Positions 1 to 5,988 of a stretch of DNA of 6,901 bases are shown piece by piece. The stretch is from Syntrophobacterales bacterium. Its GTDB lineage: Bacteria; Desulfobacterota; Syntrophorhabdia; Syntrophorhabdales; WCHB1-27. Each line of letters begins with the position of its first letter. Position 1 is the stretch's first letter. Where the stretch lies: the NCBI GenBank assembly GCA_017881765.1, contig JADGQN010000259.1, forward strand, positions 1 through 6,901, written 5' to 3'. The position numbers and the translations under genes were made by a program. The notes beneath the pieces are model-generated. The model was not told where the DNA came from, did no database searches, and saw only the letters and a list, made by a program, of their open reading frames with translations.

Positions 1-1
1 G

Positions 2-400
2 GCTTTCAGTACAAAAATTGTTACAGCCGATTTCAGCAAAACCTTTCCCGACGTTGAGTTCGGGAAGGCTTCGGCAGACCTTAACTACACGTGGAGATTT
101 CCATCCATGACCTTTGGTGTGGCAACCTACGCTAAAGGAACGCCGGCCCACTCCTGGCAGGCAGTATGCACGACCAGCACCGATCCCGCGCTGAAAGCAG
201 GCCTCCAGGTAAGCAAGTACATGGCCGCGGCCGGTCTGGAATGTCTGACAAACCCAAAGCTGCTGCAGAATGCCAAGGCGGAACTGGATGGCTACGTAGC
301 CAAGTTCGGCTACAAAGAACCGGTGCCAAAGGATGTGAAGGTACCGAGCTTCAAGGACCTTTACGGGATAGAGCCGAGCGCCGTCCCGGGTGTCAAGTAG
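2..400 (+). CDS. AbgB-like M20-family amidohydrolase, C-terminal fragment (gene continues to the left)
   Basis: The frame is open from the first bases of the window and ends with TAG at 398-400, giving the last 132 residues of a larger protein. The segment SADLNYTWRFP followed by GTPAHSWQ resembles the C-terminal part of the catalytic domain of M20 metallopeptidases of the AbgB type (p-aminobenzoyl-glutamate hydrolase subunit B and related N-acyl amino acid amidohydrolases), where the corresponding region reads STDVGDVSW...P and GTPxHxWQ. The His codon at 149-151 in that motif corresponds to the late metal-ligand histidine of M20 enzymes. The following helix-rich tail (KAGLQVSKYMAAAGLECLTNPKLLQNAKAEL) also fits AbgB relatives, in which a 'tail plus PELL..A..EF' region follows. 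These enzymes cleave an amide bond in the cytoplasm using two metal ions. An in-frame ATG at 107 lies inside the conserved domain and is not a real start. The family is fairly secure; the substrate is unknown. The neighbouring gene is convergent, so no operon partner is visible here. Confidence 0.82.
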   Translation, partial: AFSTKIVTADFSKTFPDVEFGKASADLNYTWRFPSMTFGVATYAKGTPAHSWQAVCTTSTDPALKAGLQVSKYMAAAGLECLTNPKLLQNAKAELDGYVAKFGYKEPVPKDVKVPSFKDLYGIEPSAVPGVK

Positions 401-588
401 CAGGGCTGCCGGCCGCATCAGTACAGAGGCGATTAGGCATTGTCGACCACGATAATAGGGTCATGCCTTGACTTACCGGTCGGTTCTCACGCTCCGGGGG
501 AGTGTTTCTCACGACCTACTCGTGTTTGGGAAGACGCCACCTCTGCGCTATTTCCTAATCTCTTCTGCAGGAAGGATGAAAGGGCCGT
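401..588. other. Convergent intergenic region without a recognisable gene
   Basis: This 188-bp gap separates the ends of the amidohydrolase (plus) and the nitroreductase (minus). It contains two weak inverted repeats: AGGCAT at 435-440 with ATGCCT at 463-468 (long loop), and CACGA at 510-514 with TCGTG at 520-524 (5-bp stem, 5-nt loop, followed by TTT on the plus strand). Either could help termination, but neither is a convincing intrinsic terminator. Short open frames here have no supporting ribosome site or recognisable protein. Confidence 0.5.
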
Positions 589-1107
589 TTAGTATCTGTT
601 GTACTGTATCTTTGTGTAGTCGAGTTGCTCCTTGGCAATGGGCGCCTTGCTCTCTGCCGGAATGCCTATGGCGATTATCGATAATACCCTGAGGTTCCCG
701 GGCAGGTGAAGAAGTTCCTGGATATATTTTTCGGCGCTTTTTTCTTTGGAATGAGCCCTCTCCCTGATCTGGCTCCAGCAACTTCCGAGTCCAAGAGATT
801 CGGCGGCAAGCTGCGCCACGATCGCCGCAATCGAACAATCCTCGACCCATACATCAGACTTTGTCTCGTCCGCACAGACAACAACGGCCAGCGCAGCATC
901 TTTGATAAACTGTGCACCCTGTTCTTTGGCCCGCGAGAGCTGGAGGAGCAGTTCCTTCTGATCCACAAAGATGAATGCCCAGGGATTGATACCTCGCGAT
1001 GACGGGGAACGGAGGAGGGCCTCTTTCATCACTTCCAGCGCCTGGCTGTCGATGGCCTTCGCCTGGTATCTCCTTATGCTTCGCCTCTTACGTAGGATCT
1101 CGATCAT
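589..1107 (-). CDS. Nitroreductase-family FMN-dependent oxidoreductase
   Basis: This 172-residue protein has the usual layout of small nitroreductases. An N-terminal MIEILRKRRSIRRY carries the arginine-rich FMN-phosphate motif (R8, R9, S10, R12). The SPSSRGINPWAFIFV segment at residues 35-48 matches the 'P S ..NxQPW.F.VV' flavin-contact strand. DCSIAAIVAQLAAESLGLGSCW (residues 90-111) is the dimer/flavin helix, and VLSIIAIGIPAE (141-152) is the C-terminal strand with the family's I.IG.P signature. Such enzymes are cytoplasmic homodimers that use NAD(P)H to reduce nitro groups, quinones or other acceptors; the natural substrate cannot be told. The ATG at 1107 is chosen because GGAGGT lies 5 nt upstream (plus-strand 1113-1118) and the conserved domain begins at once. 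The frame stays open upstream to an ATG at 1392, but that extension would run into the divergent PAS gene and lacks family similarity. It ends in TAA, convergent with the amidohydrolase. Confidence 0.9.
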   Translation of the reverse strand: MIEILRKRRSIRRYQAKAIDSQALEVMKEALLRSPSSRGINPWAFIFVDQKELLLQLSRAKEQGAQFIKDAALAVVVCADETKSDVWVEDCSIAAIVAQLAAESLGLGSCWSQIRERAHSKEKSAEKYIQELLHLPGNLRVLSIIAIGIPAESKAPIAKEQLDYTKIQYNRY

Positions 1108-1152
1108 GCCGTACCTCCGCAATACGTGCTCAGATTTTTCTTCCGTGGTGTG

Positions 1153-1181
1153 ATTATACCACCCTTCCGTTGCCTCAGGAA
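1153..1181 (-). promoter_or_regulatory. Extended -10 promoter candidate for the nitroreductase
   Basis: On the minus strand TGGTATAAT (plus-strand 1153-1161) is a perfect -10 hexamer preceded by TGn, the extended -10 signature. The -35 at standard distance (about 1176-1181, TTCCTG) is poor, as is common with extended -10 promoters. The predicted start near 1146 would give a leader of about 39 nt ending in the GGAGGT ribosome site. No operator is evident. Confidence 0.6.
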
Positions 1182-1216
1182 AGAGCGTAAAGGCATTAGG
1201 GCATTTAGCCTTCTTC

Positions 1217-1245
1217 TTGAGCTCCGGCGGCCCCTGTGGTACCAT
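1217..1245 (+). promoter_or_regulatory. Sigma-70 promoter candidate for the PAS gene
   Basis: TTGAGC (1217-1222) and TACCAT (1240-1245) are separated by 17 bp and each match 4 of 6 consensus positions; TGG directly before the second box adds an extended -10. A start near 1252 would leave a leader of about 49 nt. It lies back to back with the nitroreductase promoter in the 193-bp divergent gap. This is a pattern match only. Confidence 0.4.
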
Positions 1246-1300
1246 CTTTTGAGCCGCTTCGCGCGCGACACGCGAAAGCCCCTGCAGGAGGATAGATCGC

Positions 1301-1642
1301 ATGGACGAAACCACCTTACGTCTGATACTCGACGCCCTGCCCTTTCCTATTGTCTTTGTGGACACGAGCCATACCATCCGGCTAATGAACAAGAGGGCGA
1401 AGTTCCATTATTACGAGGAACGGGGCTACAGAGACCTGATCGGAAAATCGGTCTTCGAATGTCACAACGAGACAAGCAAGGAAAGGATTCTTAAAATAGT
1501 TGAGCAGCTCAAGAACCATGGGCGAGAGGTGTTCCTGGCGGTCACCGGCAAGAATGAGAGGCTCTACGTCACACCTGTAAGGGACGACGCCGGCGAACTG
1601 ATAGGCTATTTTGAACGACTTGAAGGAAATTATCAGAAATAG
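1301..1642 (+). CDS. Single-domain PAS sensor protein
   Basis: The 113-residue product is essentially one PAS fold with nothing attached. LRLILDALPFPIVFVDTSHTIRLMNK (residues 6-31) is the N-terminal cap plus first two strands. The conserved LIGKSVFECH segment (46-55) is followed by a helix (ERILKIVEQLKNHG), and LYVTPVRDDAGELIGYFERLEG (88-109) is the PAC-like final hairpin. The Cys54-His55 pair after 'GKSVFE' recalls the CH motif in PAS domains attached to DUF438 proteins of anaerobes; a role in ligand, metal or haem binding is possible but unproven. There is no membrane segment, output domain or HTH, so it would be a cytosolic sensor or adaptor that must work through a partner. Its ATG is preceded by AGGAGGA at 1286-1292, 8 nt upstream. 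It is divergent from the nitroreductase, which may reflect shared regulation. Fold call is strong; function is open. Confidence 0.85.
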   Translation: MDETTLRLILDALPFPIVFVDTSHTIRLMNKRAKFHYYEERGYRDLIGKSVFECHNETSKERILKIVEQLKNHGREVFLAVTGKNERLYVTPVRDDAGELIGYFERLEGNYQK

Positions 1643-1673
1643 ATTCCCACGGACTTGCCCGTAGGGAATCTAT
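1639..1673. terminator. Two-sided terminator hairpin at a convergent junction
   Basis: ATAGATTCCC (1639-1648) pairs fully with GGGAATCTAT (1664-1673), and inside it ACGG (1649-1652) pairs with CCGT (1659-1662), with one bulged A at 1663 and a 6-nt loop. The stem begins at the stop codon of the PAS gene (1640-1642). On the plus strand no T-run follows. On the minus strand the stem is followed by TTCTGATAATTT, so it is a better terminator for the exported-protein gene, which arrives from the right. It may stop both transcripts. Confidence 0.65.
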
Positions 1674-1703
1674 CTAGCGAGCACGGCGAGTGAGAGGGGG
1701 AGG

Positions 1704-1743
1704 CTCCGGCGGCTTTGCCGCAGGAGGGGGCGACGCGAGCCCC
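1704..1743. repeat. Pair of GC-rich hairpins, REP-like, between convergent genes
   Basis: CTCCGGCGGC (1704-1713) pairs with GCCGCAGGAG (1717-1726) around a TTT loop with a single G-A mismatch. Directly after it, GGGGC (1727-1731) pairs with GCCCC (1739-1743) around a 7-nt loop. The surrounding bases are very G-rich on the plus strand (GAGGGGGAGG just upstream). Together with the hairpin at 1639-1673 this fills most of the 131-bp gene-free junction. The arrangement resembles an intergenic REP-type palindromic element, but only one copy is present in this window, so repeat status is unproven. Confidence 0.45.
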
Positions 1744-1773
1744 AGAAATAGGAGCAGACGCCCCACAAGCAGG

Positions 1774-2427
1774 TCACTGGCCGGGCACCACCTTTGCCTC
1801 TAGATAGGGTTTCTTCTCTATGCCTTGAGGCTTCGGCAACGCGCACAGGAAGATGAAGCCCTTATCTCCGCCCGTAGAGCATTTTGCGTTGAATCCATAA
1901 TATTTTATAACTCTGAGCGCTTGTCTGGCGGCTGATTCGTCTGATCCGAAACTAAGGAGAGGAGATTTTCCATCCAGCACCCTCCACTCGTTCGCGATCC
2001 GTTCAGCCCTCAGTTCATGGGGCTCGAATGTGACATACTTCTCTCCGGGCACCTTACCGACCGGCGCCTTGCCTGACACCAGCATGTAAACCAGTTTGGA
2101 ATTGGCGGCTATGCATAGCTCGTTGATTCCGTAATGCTTCACGATCTTCAGTGACCGGGCCGCAACCTCTTGATTCTCAAATCTGGAAAGCGTTCTCAGG
2201 GGCGCGACAACAAGCTCAATAGAACCCCTCCTGTCCGGGAAGTGTCCGATATGAGCGGTCCGCGGGTCGAAATAGACACACTGTTCGGCGATTCCCGGCC
2301 GGTTGCGGGTAACAGGGTCATTCTGAATTTGAAGGTGAGTTTCGGAGGCATCCAATGTCACCGTCACACTAGTCACAACTAGCGCAACTCCGAGGGTCAT
2401 AGCCGCCAATAAGGCTTTCCTTTTCAT
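1774..2427 (-). CDS. Exported protein with a duplicated alpha/beta unit, function unknown
   Basis: The 217-residue protein starts with a classic signal peptide: MKRK, a hydrophobic stretch to about residue 25, and a possible cleavage after LDA (27). The mature part shows an internal duplication. Residues 80-117 (LSRFENQEVAARSLKIVKHYG..ELC) align with 158-195 (LSFGSDESAARQALRVIKYYG..AKC), each a short strand, an amphipathic helix ending in YG, and a strand pair. Four cysteines (50, 105, 183, 195) could form disulfides in the periplasm. The unit resembles repeats I recall in uncharacterised secreted bacterial proteins, with C..F.P, W.VVDG, F...EA..AL.II..YG and a following C; that memory is not checked. 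It lacks catalytic motifs that I can recognise. ATG at 2427 has AGGAG 8 nt upstream (plus-strand 2436-2440). It is monocistronic, runs towards the terminator hairpin at 1639-1673, and is preceded by a sigma-54 promoter match. Confidence 0.8.
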   Translation of the reverse strand: MKRKALLAAMTLGVALVVTSVTVTLDASETHLQIQNDPVTRNRPGIAEQCVYFDPRTAHIGHFPDRRGSIELVVAPLRTLSRFENQEVAARSLKIVKHYGINELCIAANSKLVYMLVSGKAPVGKVPGEKYVTFEPHELRAERIANEWRVLDGKSPLLSFGSDESAARQALRVIKYYGFNAKCSTGGDKGFIFLCALPKPQGIEKKPYLEAKVVPGQ

Positions 2428-2602
2428 GGCCGGGGCTCCTTTCCCTTGTCTCGCCCGATCCGAACGCCTGCTGGCCGGCTAGTACAGAATCATGTTGAAG
2501 CCGCTTCGCAAAAAACATCTGTGAGCAGGTGTGGTGCAAACTCAGAAGGCCATCGCAGTCTTTGCAGGTATCGGTGAGACATCTGGTCCCCCTATTTAGC
2601 GT

Positions 2603-2618
2603 AGCAAGGATGGTGCCA
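2603..2618 (-). promoter_or_regulatory. Sigma-54 (RpoN) promoter for the exported-protein gene
   Basis: The minus strand reads TGGCACCATCCTTGCT, with TGGCAC and TTGCT matching the -24/-12 consensus throughout and exactly 10 nt between the invariant GG and GC. Transcription would start near 2592 and give a leader of about 165 nt before the ATG at 2427. I see no obvious open frame or riboswitch in that leader. A sigma-70-like pair overlaps the same bases (TTGACG at 2621-2626 and TACGCT at 2598-2603, 17 bp apart), and an extended -10 TGCTATAAT lies at 2633-2641, so other sigma factors could also act. Sigma-54 promoters need an upstream-bound AAA+ activator; candidate sites lie just beyond. Confidence 0.65.
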
Positions 2619-2644
2619 ATCGTCAAGGGCTAATTATAGCAATA

Positions 2645-2833
2645 GGTTACGAAAGACGAGGCTGCTCCGACACGGCCGGCCATCGATAAAAATAGTTACA
2701 TCAATGGCCATGAATCAAGCACTGGTGCGGCTCTTCGGAATCGACAAGATTTGTTACAGTTACGCTAACGTGTAACTACTTGTAAACTAGCCATTTTATG
2801 GTGTAACAAAATTTTACGTCAAACATAGTTACA
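2645..2833. promoter_or_regulatory. Cluster of GTTACA/TGTAAC boxes, putative operator or enhancer array
   Basis: GTTACA occurs at 2695-2700, 2753-2758 and 2828-2833, with partial copies GTTAC at 2646-2650 and 2759-2763. The reverse form TGTAAC occurs at 2771-2776 and 2802-2807, with a variant TGTAAA at 2781-2786. Two GTTACA boxes share the 9-mer ATAGTTACA (2692-2700, 2825-2833) and two share GTTACAGT (2753, 2828). The starts at 2771, 2781 and 2802 are 10 and 21 bp apart, close to one and two helical turns. The array lies about 50-240 bp upstream of the sigma-54 start and about 150-335 bp upstream of the transporter promoter. A dimeric regulator binding these half-sites is inferred; its identity is not. 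Confidence 0.5.
2753..2776. repeat. Inverted repeat inside the GTTACA array
   Basis: GTTACAGTTA (2753-2762) pairs with TAAC-G-TGTAAC (2766-2776) around a CGC loop, giving a 10-bp stem with one bulged G at 2770. It is not followed by a T-run and no gene end is near, so a binding site is more likely than a terminator. Confidence 0.55.
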
Positions 2834-2944
2834 GTGGCTTCCCACATGAGGAATGAAGGCTATGTCAAGGCCTGACCCTCGTATTTCTCCAAACCGGGGT
2901 ATGGAAAAGTAATCTTCAGCACCGACTCGCAACCTCCAAAATCC

Positions 2945-2974
2945 TTGACAAGACGGCCAATCAACAAATATAAT
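2945..2974 (+). promoter_or_regulatory. Consensus sigma-70 promoter of the TTT transporter operon
   Basis: TTGACA (2945-2950) and TATAAT (2969-2974) are both perfect matches, separated by 18 bp, one more than optimal. The start would fall near 2981, giving a leader of about 53 nt that ends in AAGGAGG (3023-3029) before the ATG at 3034. The region 2834-2944 between this promoter and the GTTACA cluster shows no clear site of its own. Such a strong core promoter suggests either high constitutive expression or control by repression. Confidence 0.8.
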
Positions 2975-3033
2975 CGTCATAACGAGCATTTCAATTACCA
3001 CCATAGACCGTCAATCACGAAAAAGGAGGGAAC

Positions 3034-4002
3034 ATGAAACTGTCCATCGTAGGGCTTCTGACAGGACTGGCGGTTGCCGTTTTCCTCTGCGGCCCGGGGT
3101 ATGCCCAGGAGGATGTCTCAAGGTTTCCAAGTAAACCGATTACCTATATTGTTCCCGTAACGCCGGGGACAGGTACCGACCTCTCTGTCCGCCTCATCGC
3201 CAAGGAGGCGGAGAAATTTCTGAAGCAGCCCATTGTTGTGGTCAATAAGCCGGGAGGCGCCCTTACGCTGGGGACTGCGGCAATCGCTACGGCAAAACCG
3301 GACGGATATACGATCGGCTTTTCCGGCGGACCGCCCCTCTTCCTGACCCCGCTCCTCGAGAAAGTACCGTATGACCCTATCAAGGATATAAGAACCATTA
3401 TGCAGTATGGGGGATTCAACTTCGGTGTCTATGTGAAGGGCGATTCGCCTTTCAAAACCTTCAAAGACCTCATCGCTTACGCGCGCCAAAACCCGAAGAA
3501 GGCAACATACGGAACGGTGGGAGTGAACGGCATGCCCAACATCATGATGGAAGAGGTGGCGAAGCGGGAAAAAGTCCAGATCACCCACATTCCCTTCAAG
3601 GGGACTTCAGAGGGGCAGACGGCGCTGCTGGGCGGTCACACGATCTTTGGGGCAGGCGACTTCAGTGCCTCACTCGTAGAAGCAAAAGAGATCAGACTCC
3701 TTATGATGCTTAAGGATGAGCCGTCCGCGGAGTACCCGGGGGTGCCCACGCTTAAAGAGCTCTATAACCTGCCCTACCCTATGTCCATCACCATTATCAC
3801 GCAGAGGAATGTGCCCGACGCGATCGTGAAGAAACTGGACGACGCGTTCGCGAAGGCGATGAAAGAGCCGGCCTTCATCAACGGGATGAAGGAACTGCAG
3901 CTTCCGATCATTTACCGGAGCGGCAAGGAACTCGATCCGTACGTGCTCCAGAGCTACAACTACTTTTCCAAAGCCCTGAAAGAGATGGGTGCAATCAAGT
4001 GA
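3034..4002 (+). CDS. tctC: TctC/Bug-family periplasmic binding protein of a tripartite tricarboxylate transporter
   Basis: The 322-residue length and layout are typical of TctC (Bug) receptors. A signal peptide occupies residues 1-24 (MKLSIVGLL...GYA, then QE) with no lipobox. The mature protein begins with FPSKPITYIVPVTPGTGTD, the family opening in which the PG..TD loop (44-49, Asp49) contacts the ligand carboxylate. VVVNKPGG (68-75), A.A..KPDGYT (84-93), VPYDP (111-115), the YGTVGVNG domain-2 segment (159-166), THIPFKGT (184-191) and GVPTLKE follow in family order. It captures a carboxylated solute in the periplasm and hands it to TctA/TctB. The ligand (citrate-like, aromatic acid, amino acid or other) cannot be read from sequence. 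The ATG has AAGGAGG 4 nt upstream, a tight but usable spacing, and a consensus promoter in front. It is the first gene of the operon; tctB starts 7 nt after its stop. Confidence 0.93.
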   Translation: MKLSIVGLLTGLAVAVFLCGPGYAQEDVSRFPSKPITYIVPVTPGTGTDLSVRLIAKEAEKFLKQPIVVVNKPGGALTLGTAAIATAKPDGYTIGFSGGPPLFLTPLLEKVPYDPIKDIRTIMQYGGFNFGVYVKGDSPFKTFKDLIAYARQNPKKATYGTVGVNGMPNIMMEEVAKREKVQITHIPFKGTSEGQTALLGGHTIFGAGDFSASLVEAKEIRLLMMLKDEPSAEYPGVPTLKELYNLPYPMSITIITQRNVPDAIVKKLDDAFAKAMKEPAFINGMKELQLPIIYRSGKELDPYVLQSYNYFSKALKEMGAIK

Positions 4003-4009
4003 GCGTTCT

Positions 4010-4465
4010 ATGAGACGAAGGGAGATCACAAGCAGTCTGTTCTGGATGTTCATCGGGCTGATCCTTACGATCTGGTCCTTAACCTACCCTCTCGGGAGTC
4101 TGGCGCAGCCTGGATCAGGCTTCCTGCCGCTCGGCCTGGGGATCCTCCTGCTCATCTTCTCGGCGGTGCTGTTGATGAGGGCACTACGGCAGACTGCACC
4201 CACGGAAGAGAAAGTCCGCATGCTTCCGGCGCGCTGGGTGAACCTCGCTTTGACGGTCATTGTTCTTGTTGTGGCCGTCTTCCTGTTCGAGAAGGTTGGC
4301 TACCTGCTGATCTTCTTCGCCATTGCGCTGGTACTCCCGCTGCTCGCGGGTCAGATCACCTTTAGGCGTTCACTCATCTTCGCGGTCCTGTCCGCCGTAG
4401 GCGTTTATGTCATCTTTGTGTGGCTACTGAAGCAGCCGCTCCCAACTGGCTTTCTCGAAAGGTGA
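4010..4465 (+). CDS. tctB: TctB small membrane subunit of the TTT transporter
   Basis: The product is 151 residues with a short basic N-terminus (MRRREITSS) and four to five hydrophobic segments at about 9-29, 40-57, 78-95, 98-115 and 120-140. The PGSGFLPLGLG segment (34-44) and the closing LPTGFLE are typical of TctB (DUF1468), the poorly conserved small subunit that associates with TctA in the inner membrane. I choose ATG at 4010, which begins with the usual basic residues and has AGTGAG about 8 nt upstream. A GTG at 3989 in the same frame would add seven residues and overlap the end of tctC; it cannot be excluded. It lies 7 nt after tctC and 3 nt before tctA, so the three are surely cotranscribed and probably translationally coupled. 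Confidence 0.9.
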   Translation: MRRREITSSLFWMFIGLILTIWSLTYPLGSLAQPGSGFLPLGLGILLLIFSAVLLMRALRQTAPTEEKVRMLPARWVNLALTVIVLVVAVFLFEKVGYLLIFFAIALVLPLLAGQITFRRSLIFAVLSAVGVYVIFVWLLKQPLPTGFLER

Positions 4466-4468
4466 TGC

Positions 4469-5977
4469 ATGGATTTTTTTAGCAACCTGGCCCTCGGTTT
4501 CGGCATCGCCCTTACGATCAAGAACCTCTCCTTCTGTTTCCTGGGTGTGCTGATTGGCACGTTGATCGGTGTGCTGCCCGGGATCGGGCCCGTCGCAACG
4601 ATCTCGCTGCTCCTGCCCACGACCTTCGGTATGGAGCCGGTCACCTCTATCATCATGCTGTGCGGCGTATACTACGGTGCCATGTACGGCGGCTCCACCA
4701 CGTCGATCCTCGTCAACATACCCGGCGAGGCAGCGTCGGTGGTGACCTGTCTCGACGGCTACCAGATGGCGCGAAAGGGCCGTGCCGGTCCGGCACTCGG
4801 CATCTCCGCCTTCGGCTCCTTTATCGGAGGCACGCTCAGCATCATTGGACTCATGTTGCTCTCTCCCCTTCTGGCCCGTATGGCTCTCAAATTCGGACCA
4901 CCTGAGTTCTTCGCACTGATGCTCCTCGGCCTTGCCATGGTGACCTACCTCTGCAGGGGGCCGGTCCTCAAGGGGCTGGTCATGGCACTGGCCGGCCTCG
5001 CAATCTCGTGCGTAGGGCAAGACCAGATCAGCGGCACGACCCGTTTCACGCTGGATAGCATCACACTCATGGACGGGATGGGCATCGTGCCCGTGGCCAT
5101 GGGCCTGTTCGGTATCGCCGAGGTGCTCACAAACCTCGAGCAAATCGTGAAGCAGGATATTCTCGCCGAGCGTGTCACCGGGATTTTTCCCACGCTTAAA
5201 GACTGGTCCGACTCCATGTGGCCCATCATCCGGGGCTCATTCATCGGCTTCTTTGTCAGCATTCTGCCCGGCGCAGGCACGGTCATTCCAACCTTTATGG
5301 CCTACACGGTAGAGAAACGCATCTCAAAGCATCCCGAGAAATTCGGCACCGGGGCGATCGAGGGTGTAGCAGCACCGGAGACCGCGAATAATGCGGCAGC
5401 CGCGGGCTCCATGGTGACCCTGCTTTCCCTCGGCCTCCCCTCAAGCGTCGGCATGGCCATCCTGCTCGGGGCCTTCATCATCCACGGCATTCAACCAGGT
5501 CCTCTTCTCATCGCTAAACATCCCGATCTTTTCTGGGGAACGATCGCAAGCATGTATGTCGGTAATGTCATGCTCCTCGTCCTCAACCTGCCGTTGATCG
5601 GTCTCTGGATAAAGATCCTGAAGATCCCGTACAACCTTTTGTTTCCCCTGATCGTTCTCTTCTGTTTTCTTGGCGCGTACAGCCTCAATAATAATATATA
5701 CGACGTGCTCGTGATGATCATATTCGGCGTCTTTGGCTACCTGATGCGAAAATACGAGTACGAGGGAGCGCCGTTCCTTCTCGCGCTGGTCCTCGGACCC
5801 ATGCTCGAGAATGCGTTCCGGCAGTCCCTGATCTATGGAGATCCCTTCATCTTTTTCAACCGCCCCATCACGGCGGTACTGATCTGCGTCTCCCTCTTCC
5901 TGCTTATCTCGCCGCTCTTCAAGACTTTTTCCCAGAAGAGGAAAACGATCGAGAAGGTGCTGGAGGAGGGGGAGTGA
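4469..5977 (+). CDS. tctA: TctA large membrane subunit of the TTT transporter
   Basis: At 502 residues this is a full-length TctA, the ion-coupled permease that moves the bound carboxylate across the inner membrane. It contains both halves of the internal duplication, each with a GxLPGxG-type motif: GVLPGIGPVATISLLLP at 34-50 and SILPGAGTVIPTFMAY at 264-279. The signature VYYGAMYGGSTTSILVNIPGE (67-87) follows the first. AIEGVAAPETANNAAAAGSM (296-315) and LGLPSS..AILLGAFIIHGIQPGP (321-344) follow the second. About ten to twelve hydrophobic segments are visible, and the tail ends in a charged KRKTIEKVLEEGE. The ATG follows the tctB stop by 3 nt, with AAGGTG as a ribosome site 4 nt upstream. No frameshift or missing motif is seen, so the core transporter appears intact. 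Confidence 0.95.
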   Translation: MDFFSNLALGFGIALTIKNLSFCFLGVLIGTLIGVLPGIGPVATISLLLPTTFGMEPVTSIIMLCGVYYGAMYGGSTTSILVNIPGEAASVVTCLDGYQMARKGRAGPALGISAFGSFIGGTLSIIGLMLLSPLLARMALKFGPPEFFALMLLGLAMVTYLCRGPVLKGLVMALAGLAISCVGQDQISGTTRFTLDSITLMDGMGIVPVAMGLFGIAEVLTNLEQIVKQDILAERVTGIFPTLKDWSDSMWPIIRGSFIGFFVSILPGAGTVIPTFMAYTVEKRISKHPEKFGTGAIEGVAAPETANNAAAAGSMVTLLSLGLPSSVGMAILLGAFIIHGIQPGPLLIAKHPDLFWGTIASMYVGNVMLLVLNLPLIGLWIKILKIPYNLLFPLIVLFCFLGAYSLNNNIYDVLVMIIFGVFGYLMRKYEYEGAPFLLALVLGPMLENAFRQSLIYGDPFIFFNRPITAVLICVSLFLLISPLFKTFSQKRKTIEKVLEEGE

Positions 5978-5988
5978 TGGACTGAGCG

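Noticed and set aside
17..26. TTGTTACAG copy matching the operator boxes
   Set aside because: It lies inside the amidohydrolase coding sequence (Ile-Val-Thr-Ala codons) and is isolated, so chance is sufficient.
1108..1392. N-terminal extension of the nitroreductase to an ATG at 1392 (267 residues)
   Set aside because: The extra 95 residues show no family similarity, would overlap the PAS gene, and the internal ATG at 1107 has a strong GGAGGT site.
2369..2626. 85-residue minus-strand ORF overlapping the start of the exported protein
   Set aside because: It is in a different frame, spans the predicted sigma-54 promoter and leader, and has no supporting motif.
2781..2798. TyrR-type box TGTAAA-N6-TTTACA
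   Set aside because: The left half fits, but the right half reads ATTTTA; too poor to name the regulator.
2819..3004. 61-residue minus-strand ORF upstream of the transporter
   Set aside because: It lies across the consensus promoter, has no recognisable protein features and no clear ribosome site.
4424..5143. 239-residue minus-strand ORF within tctA
   Set aside because: It is the shadow of a strongly coding GC-rich gene; its composition (many His, Asp, Arg, Gly, Glu) is typical of antisense frames.
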